Of a stretch of 64,000 nt of DNA, positions 26,901 through 38,900 are shown piece after piece (positions within the stretch are counted from its first letter, which is position 1; each line of letters opens with the position of its first letter). The position numbers and the translations under genes are program-made. The stretch is from positions 5,106,117-5,170,116 of the forward strand of contig OZ025206.1 in assembly GCA_964019055.1 (NCBI GenBank), read 5' to 3'. Below the pieces are notes generated by a model. The model ran no database searches and was not told the origin of the DNA. It saw only the letters and a list, made by a program, of their open reading frames with translations. Source of the DNA: Anthopleura xanthogrammica. Taxonomy: Eukaryota; Cnidaria; Anthozoa; Actiniaria; Actiniidae.

Positions 26901-29900
26901 TATTGTCCTATTGAATGTACTAACCTAAGCAGTAACCCCACTCATGATCCACATCCAAATTTCGCGTCAAAGAGCACCATAACCGATGATTATCAACTTC
27001 AGTACAACTTGTGTAGGTAACTCCTTTGTAGACAAAGGGGAAAACGCAACAGCGATTTTTGTCCGTGAGCCATGTAAAGCACTTGGCTGTCGAGAGAAAT
27101 TACAGGAATTAGATGCTTTATATGTTATATGCTGCGCCTTCAAAAACCCGGCTGAGATTTTATCGAGCCCTGAAAGAACATCTGGGCTGTGTGCACGTCA
27201 AGCCACAGCTAAGTCACTGATTGAGTTGAAAATTAGCGTTTTATGTTTGCGGAGGGAGGAAAATCAGAGAACCCGAAGAAAAACTCTCAAATCAAGTGAA
27301 CCGAACAAACTCATCTCACATGTGATTTCGAGTCCAGGAATCGAACCCGAGACCTCAGAGGTGAGAGACAAGTGCACTACCTACCACACACCACTCTTGG
27401 TTAAGGAAATTTTTGAAAAGAATTGAATTCCCACCTTCTAAAAGAGTGAGCACAACAACATTTAGAGTTTTTGGCAAACGCTGTACTCTTTCTACACATT
27501 TACAATCATCTTTATACTGAATGAAGGTATTATTAGATCACTAACTGGGACCGTTTTACAAAGTTAACCAATAAGGGGAGGGTAGAATTAGTATCCCATT
27601 TACTTCAGCCAATCACGGTGTAGAGTGAAAAAACTGTAGCCAATCAGGAGAGGGCAGACTGAATATTCCATTGACCTCAGCTAATCACGAGGTAGAGATA
27701 TTCGTTGCTTGTTCCTGATTGGTATGAGTTTGACTTCAAAGTTCGATTGCTTTATTTTCACTCTACATTGTAATTGATAAACTTTGTAAGAATGGTCCCA
27801 GTTCATAATGTACCCGTACGGTAACATATAAGTACCTATATCGTTTTCCAAAGCTATAAAAGATGGATTAAACATTGCCTTTGGGTTTTTCGATAGGTGC
27901 AACCAGTATGCAATCGTGATTCCACCAGGGCAGCGGTCAGGATCTAGTAAACAGGAAGTAGACTCTAAAGGTACTGTTGCTTTAAAGTTCCCGTAAAGGC
28001 GGTTATTATACATTTTCCAACCACTAATAGGGGTTTTAACTTTGTTCCTGTTATCAATGATTTTATTAGAGACAACTTTATCAAACTTCCACCAGTGTTT
28101 GGGATCGTTGTTTTCTGTTAAAAGAAGAGTAGAGATAATTAATTAGCATATTTCCAGGTTTCATATTAGCCAATAACAATCCGAGCAAGGGACTGGGCCC
28201 GAGCTTAAGAAACTAGTTTCCAGAAACTATAGCCCACTTTCGATATTCTGGTTGAGTGATCAAGCACAAAGCAATTCAAGGCGAGGCTCCGGGGAAACAA
28301 AAGAATATGTAAGGATTACTCCATTGTTTCCCCGGAACATCGTCTTGAATTGCTTTGTGTGTGATTACTCGACCAGAATATCGAAAGTGGGCTATTACTC
28401 CCATCGCATGAAAGAACAACATATAACAAGCTTACTGACCAAGTTCCAGGATGTTTGGTCTAATAGAAACAATGTTAAGAGCATCCAAAGCCTACCAAAA
28501 TTACAAAGAAACGTATGGTGTCGTCCAGCCTAACCGTCCAGCCACGCCACACATATATACTTTCTCTGTATTTTTAGAAATATTTAAAATATCGCAATTT
28601 CGCTTTAATTTGTCCAAACTTGATCAAATTTTTAATCCTTACTCATTCTATGTGCTCTTTCTTATGATGAGTCTGTTTGTGAATCAGTAATTCAAATTTG
28701 AGAAACTTATTTCCAGTCCCCTGCTCGTTTTGTTACCGGAGAATTCAAGCTGATACGGTCTTTATGATATCAAAAAGTACTGTCATGTTACATGGCAATT
28801 TCTGTTAAACCAACCCCACATTCCAACGGAATATTGCTCATCCAGTTTCACGAAGACTACTATGTAGCTACTGTGTACAACAAGTATTTTTACCTTTTTG
28901 CCGATACGGCGGCCATCTTGAATTCTATTGTTTTAAGTAAGACATTATGGGATGATATGCCGAGGGCAATTATTGGAAATTTTATCGTATGCACAGCTGT
29001 CAGGGTGTCTTTTTATATAATTTAACGTTATCCAATGAGAAACACATCTAATAACCAATTGAATTTGATGGTCGTTGGAGCGATTTTTTAAAAATCCAAA
29101 GCGTAAAATCATTTTTAAAGAGCAACCCCGCCACTCTATACTTTATATATATTTCCACGTTTGCCCTCTTGGCATCCCATAATTTAAGATGGCTGCCCAT
29201 CTATTACTAGCAGATATAAGAGTTACACCATTGGCACGATTTGTTGTTCAAAGTTCTAACTGCTTCAAGTGGAGGTTAAATCATTGAGAATATTTTCGCT
29301 TTATTTTAGCGGTTTTTGTGAGCAGATGGACCCAGAAATACGTCACAACTTAACAGCTCTATACATTTACTGTATTATTGTTTTAACGCTAAGGATTATG
29401 GTCTCTAGAGCTCGAGGAGACAAAATAGGAGCAACACAAACATAAAAGCACGATGAAATTCGGTATATGAGAAGATGAAAAGTGAAAAAGAGCTAAATAT
29501 TACACTAAAAATCCCGAGCAAAAAAAGATTTAACCTAAATTTCTATTATTCAGGACCCACATAAACAAGCCGTGACGTCATAATGAAATAGTGCATGCAT
29601 TTCAGGTCTCCAGATTTTCTCCAAGCATATTTTTTCCTTGTACGTACCTTCTAATGGGATATCTACTTCTATCGTAGCTGGACCCATTCTTGATTGACGA
29701 GATGCCTGTTGTACCCAGGATTTGCGAGAGCCATTTCGCCCAATCAGAATCCACGAACAGTTTACGCAGGACACTAGTGGATCAACAGCACCTATGCGAT
29801 ATAGTGCCTCTGCAGTATCGTTGATATACCTTTGAACAACAAGCAAAATGTTTAGGTTTTGCCTAGAGAAAATGATTTCTTTTTTGGTTCAGTTGCCTTT

Positions 29901-32900
29901 GGCAGAAACGAATGGAAGACTGGGTGCTAATCTACCGCTCGGGGACTGGACAAAGCTTTTGGGTAGACAAAAATCGGTTACAATACCCCCAAATTGCAAT
30001 CTGCCGCTCGGGGGCTGGACAAAGTTTTTGGGTAGACAAAAATCGGTTACAATACCCCCAAATTGCAATCTGCCGCTCGGGGACTGGACAAAGTTTTTGG
30101 GTAGACAAAAATCGGTTACAATAACACAAACTGCGAGCTTTAAAATTTGCTTTACTGGTTTGAAACTCTGCCTGGGAACCGGTAATTGACAATAGCTTTT
30201 AATCCGATTGGTTTCTCAATATATTCTGTCTAGAGACCCCTTGCACGTGACTTCAAAGCAGCTAATTATTGTTTTGTCATCCAGATTAAACTGCATTTCG
30301 ACGTGCTGCTAGGGTTTGATATTGGGCTAAATTATACATTTTACTGCAGCTACTGAGAGTTAAGCCCGTTCCCTGACTTAGATCGGCCCAGAGGTTGTTT
30401 CAGGTTACCGATGAAACTTAAGATTTTTAAATTGAAGGTCATTTTCAACCAATGTAATTATTTGTCACCAAATTCTATACTCTGATGAAGAGCAAGTTGC
30501 CCGAAAGCTGATGAAGCGAAAGAACCATGAATGTAATTAGTGTCTTTACTGATTTTAGTGCACTTACCTATGTCCAGAGCCTTTCACGGCGATCACTATA
30601 ATGAAACGCTCATCAATCGATTTTAGGTAATCAGCCATTTCCTTAGCTGCTGTCGTCTCGCTAGAAGTGTTAAAACTCCTGGAACTTGTAACATGTCCAT
30701 TGGAGGGCTCTACAACCACGATGTTATGGCCATAGCTACCCAAACAATGTTCTCTTTTATTTACCTGAAAGATGGAACACACGAATCACACATCCCTAAA
30801 AATATAAAACCCGGGAATAAAACAACCCGATAGACCTTATCTATTTGGGCGTGCTTCCATATATTCACCATCTAACTCAAGAGAGATGCGACCAGAAGGA
30901 TTTCTGGGAATATCCAATCAGGCTTCAAGATATTGGTATGGTTTCAAGAGGGGGGACGTAAGGGTTTGTGGTGATACAGTATTGCCTTATTTTTGGTGCG
31001 GTTTTACAGTAATTTTTATTCTAACCTGCGGTATTGCGGTTTTACAAGACTATGCGGTTTGCGGTTATTATAAACCTTTGGCCGCGGTAATCGGTCTACA
31101 TGGTCTGTCTTAGTAAATGCAAGGCCAAAGCAAGTGTTGAGGTATTGCGGTTTTATACTTTTTTTCTGTGCGCTTTTGCGGTATTCGAACTCCCCTTACG
31201 CTCCCCCCTCAAGAAATTCATTTTTAACTAGCTAACAGCGACAAACAGCGCAGCTGAACGACTAGCTGAACATTTATATGATAAATTGCGCTATATTAAT
31301 GTAATTATTATGTTATTATGTTATGTAAGATTAACCCAATGTACAGAAGGCATATACATCATCATAAATGAATTTTACAAGAGCTGCAGATAAACAGAGG
31401 ATTGCGTAGTAAGTCCACTCCTTCTTAAACGTTTTAAAAATAAGTAATGTAGCACTGACCTAAAGATTCTATAGAAAAATTAATTGGATGACGAGGGAAT
31501 TCCACGATGAATTTTACGATATTCGTCATCTTTGTGATATGGGATTCTAGGTAAAAGACACCCTACCCGCCACCCCACCCCACCTTGAAACCATTCATGA
31601 TTAACGTCCCGGTTATAAGCCTTGGGTATATAGTTACTCATTCGTAAGGGCTTTGTGATGGTTCTATAACCGGGAGGATTATATTCAGGAGGGGCTAACA
31701 AAGAAGAAAAAAGAGTTTGGGGTGAAGAGGAAAATTCTGGAGGGGCATGAGGAGAAGGGGGGAGTGCGACGGGTGAGGAGGAGGGGCTTATAACTGAAAG
31801 AATATTTGCGTTAGCGGACTTATAACTGAAATTTTTAACCGTCCCCGGCTTTACCTTAATAGAACAAGTAGGTGTTCGCTTTGATACTCCAGGATCACTA
31901 AGACCTTCTGTCACGACTCGAACGTTTACAACGTCTGTGGACGAAAATATTGATTCTATTATCACGATGTTGTATTGTATCTACTCTAAACTCTAGACTT
32001 TAGAACCCTGTCGTTCTTACTGCGCATGCTCAGGGTTTTTCCTCGAACATGCGCAGTAAGAAGAACGGGCTCTTGGGTCGAGATTGATGGACTACCAAAC
32101 CAATCTACCAAACTTTGTCACTCTTAGCATGCGGCGTCACAGTTCGGGCACTCGAACCATGAACACATCAAGTTTTTTGATATTCTTTTTATCATCCAAT
32201 CCGAAACCAAATTCATAACAAGGCTCAGGCAGTATGTTTACTAGCTAACCTAAGCATAATGTCAGAGCCTCGTAATGAATCTGGCTTCTGATTGGACGAT
32301 TAAAAAATGTCAAAAAAACATAAAGTGTCCACGGTTAGAGTACCCTCACTGTAATTGCTGTGGAAATAATAAATAACTTAGTTGGCATAACTTTCTCTGA
32401 TAGGTACAGGGGGTTAAGGTCATTGCTATAAAAAAGGCTCTTACTGTCAGTCAGCTTATCAAAATTCTCATGGGGGGGGGGGGGTCGCAACCAACACAAC
32501 CCCCTACCCCTCCCCCCAGGATCCGTCCCTGTAAATGAGCAATTTCAGTATCTGACTTACCAATCTGGAAGGCAAAGAGTTTAAGATTCTTAATACAAAA
32601 ATGAGCATTCAGAGGATGAACGCGTAGATATCTGGCTTCTACAGGTCTGGGAAGATCTACTCGGAAGTATGCATTATTTGCGTGGTTATCAATTAGCTGG
32701 GGAGAAACGTTTTTGAAACATTAGAAAATATCAGGCTCAAGAAAAAACAGCATTTGTAAAACACAATAAAAAACAGTGATAATGAACCACAAAGGGGCGA
32801 ACGGTGAATGGCGATCGGTGATTGGCGATTGCAATACCGAAAGGAACTGTGGGAAAAATAAGAATTTCTTCATATTCATACCTAAACAATGCCTGCACCA

Positions 32901-35900
32901 TTCAGTGAAGACCTTAGATGGTGAGTAGTATGGCTCGTTCATCTTGTGAATTTTCAACTAAAAATGTCCCTTTTACTCGGTTATTTTACCTCACCAATTA
33001 CCGTTCGCCCTTTCACCCTTTGTGTATACGTTACGTCACCGTGGCCATGTTGGTGGTCATTTAGTAAAAGACTTTTTATCAATACCCATTGTTAATACCA
33101 CCAACATGGCCGCCATGTTTTTGTAATTTAACTCTATTGAGAATGCTTGAAATCCATCAGTGCAGGCTCACATTTATTAATGTATTCGCTCGGGTGAATA
33201 TAAGGTTAAATACCTCGTAATCTGTTGACCATTTCACTCCGTCAGTAGAGCTTGATAAAGCAAGCTTCTTCACATTCATACCATTTATGAAGCCATTCAT
33301 TGCAATAGTACATACTGGAAGAAAACTATAGTTAGATATGTGTTCTAAAACGAATATATATTCTTACACACGACCTACCTGGACTACAAGAAGTGGCAAA
33401 ACGATACAAGACTGTGGAGTTTTGTTTCTTCTTTGCTAAGTCTTTTTATCTTTGTCTATCTTTAATTTACTCATACATTTTAGCCTCCTCTTCATGAGCA
33501 TGTATGTGTACTAGTTGATATTCACGCTGCTATTGAATAATAGCAATTAAAATGCCAAAATAAATGAGCTTCATTTTGTAATCCACTGTTTTGGATTTGC
33601 CGCCATTTTGAATTTGACAGCCAAACCACAGGAATCCCAAGTACTAGTATTAAAGTAGTTTAACATGATTCTTGTAGCTCAAATGAACACCGAAAGTCCA
33701 CCGAAAGTCCACCGAAAGTAGAAAATGAAATGGAAAATCTGATTTATCATTTCCAGTAAATATATATTCTATTCTTTTGTTTACCTTATTATTTACAGCA
33801 CAACTTTCCTTGTTTTTGTTTGTTTTCAGTAGTTTTTAATTTTTGGAGTGCCTTTATCTACCACAGGTAACCCATTCAAAATTGGTAGCAAAATTTTCCA
33901 GCTGAGCGAACAACTAAAAAACCCGCGGCCCTTCACTATTTGTCTTGAAAATCATTTCTTGAGTGGTTTTTAGATAAATCACAGATGAAATATCCTTCCG
34001 ATGAAGAGAATTTTGTGAGAATTAAAATGTGTTGGATTCAATTGTACGTCAATAGTTTTCAGGTAGAAAAAGTGTTTGAACACACTGCCAGCCATAAAAA
34101 ATCACAACAGACTGTGATTGGTTAGAACATTTAATACCGCTCAACTGGTTTGGAGTGCGTTGTTAGTTTGTTGTGATTTACCTTTTGTTAGCTTTCCAAA
34201 TTGTATCTGTAGGAACGTCCCGTTCTCGTTTTCTTTGGCACACCATGCTTTTTTGGGTGTTGTAGCGCTAGCATGTTCGGCTCTATAGTTGAAATGACTT
34301 GATGTAGTAGACGAGAAGTTGAATAAACGACCCTGCATAAGAGGACAGCCTAGATAAAGATTGATAACGAAGTTAGTAAATGCTATTGGGGCGATAAGTA
34401 GACATGTTGAATAAAAAAATATTTTGAAACTGACCTAATAAAATTTTAGACCGAATTTGTCTCTCAGTGCAACCTTCATCAGAGTAAAAATGCTAAGCAG
34501 GGGTTGAATTGGAAAGTTTGAGTCACATTTGCATTCAAAACAAAAGACTTGTATACCCTTGGGAGATCGACGTGTTCGTTCATTGAGTTTTTGTCGAAGT
34601 TAGTAAATGGAAATAATCATATACTATTTACGCAGTTGTGGAGCATTGTTGCACATTAAATAAATTACTATCGATCGTTCTCGACCCCAGAGCCTGAGCT
34701 GGGCCTGAGCTAGGGTTAAAAGGGGCGCATTTTGCGTTCATTGGTGTCTTTGCGGATGGAATCACGCGCATGCGCTTTGGTTATCTCATCTCATATCACG
34801 ATATCTCATTACAGATGTGAGATATGTAATATTTTCCCAATAGTAAACATATATTTTTTTGTTTTTCTGTGGTTAGCATATAGTTCCGTACTTGACCTTG
34901 GTACTTCATGACCCTTGAATATTTACATCGGTGGGAATCAACGATAGCGTCGTGTTAGTTCCCTCGCCCCTCACTTCTGGAGTCTCGGGTTTCAGATTCC
35001 TGGACTCGACAACACGTGTGAGTAGAGTTTGTGAGCTCTCTCCTCTGGTTCGAGGTTTTTTTCCTCCCATCTAGTCCCCCCCCCCTCCCTAAACTTAACA
35101 CGCTACTATTCCAATATTCGATCTCTGAATTACCCTTGTCCGATCTTGTCCCGACTTTGATCAACCTAGATCTAGAGGTTCAGTTCAGTTCAGTCAGAAT
35201 ATCAATAAAATTGACTTATATTCTTTCAGTATTTGTACTACTTACGTGGTCGGATATCAAAGGCTTCGTACATCTGGTCATCAGATAGTCCTTGATACCA
35301 GATAGCTAGATCAGTGTACATATTATTGCCTTCTACAGCACTACTTTGTGTAAAGAGTGGTGAACGTGATAGATATAAGGATCCTTCCGTCGTTAAGGAT
35401 GATGATACACTGGTCGTGGTGCTTGATTCATTTACCTTTGAAACAAAACGAATGCACGATTTATTGATTGATTGAGGTGATAAGAATACATGGTTCCCAC
35501 TCCCCTCAGTTTCATGGTTACCGTTGCTATGTTCCACAAGCTCGAAACTTAAGGTATATGTAGAATCAGTTTTGTGGATTAGCCGACACCTGAGAAAAAC
35601 TTTTGCGCATGCGTGCCTTTCAGCTCGCTTTCCAAGAATTTACAAGAGTTTTAGTGAGAAAATAGATGTTCGTTTTCTCCGAGTATACAAAACATTTCGT
35701 GAGTATACTTTTCTGAGACCAAGATACTGTATTAATAAAGACAATATGAAAGAATTAGCCTTAAGTTTCAAAAACTTACTTTACATTTTTGCATTTTGTA
35801 AAGACTATTTGTCAGGCAAGTATGAAAGTCAAATTTGCACATTTTTGCAACACCAGGAATACGTTTTTGACTAATTTGCATACGGACTTAGAGCATGCGC

Positions 35901-38900
35901 AGACGTTTTTCACGCGTGTCCGGTTAGCCACATTTCATGCAGTGTTAAAACAATCACAAATACCAGCAGTAAAGTAAAAGAATGCACAACTTTAACAACA
36001 CAAACACCTCAGTTGAAATTTAATCGCCCTTCAAAAGCCTCCTGAGCAGCAGCAGTAAGGCGCTTCCGGTTTCCGGGAGAATGACGGAAACCGGAAGTGC
36101 CTCAGAGCGGCTGCGCAGGAGGATAACCTTCACTAGCTGGAACACATGAATATTTTACACAAACCCCGAGCAACAGAGAGTTCAAAACTAGAATATTCAT
36201 GATAAAATTTTACCTTCAGCCCATTCACGTAAAGATTCAGAACGCCATTTGCCCAGATTATCCCAATGTGACTCCAGATGTCGTACTTAATGATCGTATC
36301 TACTGAAACTTTTCCAGTCGAGGTCCTAATTTCGGCTGTTACTCCGTCCGAACCACTTGCTTTATCATGGGTCTTCGTCAGCCAAAAGGCATTTGTTCCC
36401 AAGATATGGTGACTTTTATCGGGCTCAGTGGAGTCGAGTGTGTTGTAAGGCTTGAGCCAAAATGAAACTGAAAGACCTGATGATTGAACAAGTAGTATTT
36501 ACATTCATTCAAGTATTCATTCATTCCTTTACTGAATTATTTCAATTACTCGTTCATTTTATTTAATCGTTTGTTCATTCATTCATTCATTCATTCATTC
36601 ATTCATTCATTCATTCATTCATTCATTCATTCATTCATTCATTCATTCATTCATTCATTTATTCATTCATTCATTTGATTGATTGATTGATTGATTCATT
36701 CATTCATTCATTCATTCATTCATTCATTCATTTATTTGATTGATTGATTGATTGATTGATTCATTCATTCATTCATTCATTCATTTATTTGATTGATTGA
36801 TTGATTGATTGATTCTATTTACTCGTTCATTCCATTCTCTCTATTGTTTTATCTGTTCGTTTATTAATTTATTCCTTTATTTATTTATTTATTTATTTAT
36901 TTATTAACAAATTCATTAATCTAATTAATTTATTCCGATTTCTTTTACTTTACTCACTAATTCTATCCATTCGTTTATTCATTCATTCATTTGTTTCTGT
37001 GCATTATATTCATTCATTCATTTTATTTGTTCGTTCGTTCGCGGTTAGTTGTTTCGGTTACTGGTTCTTGTGTTGCGTTGCGTTGCGTTGTGTTAGGTTG
37101 TGTTGTGTTGCGTTGCGTTGCGTTGCGTTGCGTTGTGTTGTGTTGCGTTGTGTTGCGTTGCGTTGCGTTGCGTTGTGTTGTGTTGTATTGTGTTGCGTTG
37201 CAATGCGTTGCGTTGTGTTGCGTTGCGTTGCGTTGCGTTGTGTTGTGTTGTGTAGCGTTGTGTTGCGTTGTGTTGCGTTGTGTTGCGTTGCGTTGCGTTG
37301 CGTTGTGTTGTGTTGTGTTGTGTTGTGTTGTGTTGTGTTGTGTTGTGTTGTGTTGTGTTGTGTTGTGTTGTGTTGTGTTGTGTTGTGTTGTGTTGTGTTG
37401 TGTTGCGTGGTGTTGTGTTGGGTTGTGTTGCGTTGTGTTGTGTTGTATTGTGTTGCGTTGTGTTGCGTTGCGTTGTGTTGTGTTGTGTTGTGTTGTGTTG
37501 TGTTGTGTTGTGTTGTGTTGTGTTGCGTTGTGTTGCGTTGTGTTGCGTTGCGTTGCGTTGCGTTGCGTTGTGTTGTGTTGTGTTACGGTGTGTTGTGGTT
37601 TCTTGTTTACACATCTTGTACAACATTCAGAGCACACCCGCACAAAACTCACCTCTTATGCAAAGAGAAATAGAAGTCATACACGATGAGTAGCTTCCAA
37701 GCTCTAAAGAACTGGAAGTAGGGATGGCAATTCCATGGCGGGTCTCTTCAACCAATACATTAGTAATGCCACTTGAAGCTGGTATTTTTAGGCCGCAGTT
37801 TTTTAAATCCTCAATTTCCAACTTGGATTCTAACGGCCAGAAGTGATTTGAAAGCTGATAAACAGTACCTATTAATGATATTAAAAACATGCATTAAAAA
37901 AGTTTTTTCAGCATTATCACAGTGTTAGCGAGCGTCTTTAAACTCAAAACACCCCTTTGTTAATTTTAGTAAATGCGCGCAGATCGAGTAATACCTTTAA
38001 AGTGCCTATGACACATCTGACAATATTCTCAGTATGGATTCTACACGAGGTGAGCTGTTGTGTGGCCAAACAAAATTATACAGTTTGAGTGATGCGTCTT
38101 GAAGTTATAACATCACTCAAACTATATATTTTTTCTAGCCAGTCAACAGCTCACCTCATGTAGAATCTATACTGAAAATATAGTCAGATGTGTCATAGGC
38201 ACTTTAATATATATTCAATAACTTTAAGGTGACTGCCTACTTTTGAACGCTCGATTTGAGCCCACGATGAGCGCGCGCACAAAACCGCTGAATAAAATAC
38301 GAAATTTTATTGAGGAACCATACACGTATTGAATTTCAACCGCACAAAACCCTAAAAATTTTGCACGGGATTCTATACTTTTTATAAGCTTAATTGAAAG
38401 AACTTCTAAAAATCTACGTTATATCAAATTTTTTAGAAAAGTTAATTTTTCTAGCATGAAAAAATAGATTTTTGTAGGATTTTTTTTTTGACTTTATGAG
38501 ATTTTTGAGAGCACTGAAAGGGCGAAATATGACAAATCGATTTATTTCTTTGTCTTTTATTCAAAAATATCCATGTCGTATTGTAGAATGATTCACTAGC
38601 TGGCATTTGTCCATGATAAGGTCTGCAAAGAACTATTATGTTATGAGTTGTAATTTTTTTCTGATCACTTCCGGTAGCGCAATTTTTGCTTCAAACACTC
38701 GCGCGTAGGCATCCATTAAATGCTGATTATCTCGAAAACGAGCGCCGGACACCCCATTTTTCTTTTCATATTCGGAATCAGCATTAAATTTCACTTTAGA
38801 AAATCGTAGTTTAAAAAAAAGTTTAAAATGTTTTCCAAAAGTAGCCAGTCACCTTAAGGCAATGAAGTAGGGATAAGAGGCAAACGTCCCCACTAAAAGT

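Noticed and set aside
31480..31850. Pro/Ser-rich coding region following the short ILEI exon
   Set aside because: It lies after a good donor at 31854, is low-complexity, and reading through it would not join in phase to the next ILEI exon.
36991..37693. Cys/Val-rich and Asn/Thr/Gln-rich open frames up to 232 codons
   Set aside because: Products of the TGTTG/CGTTG pentamer array in an intron of the mosaic gene.
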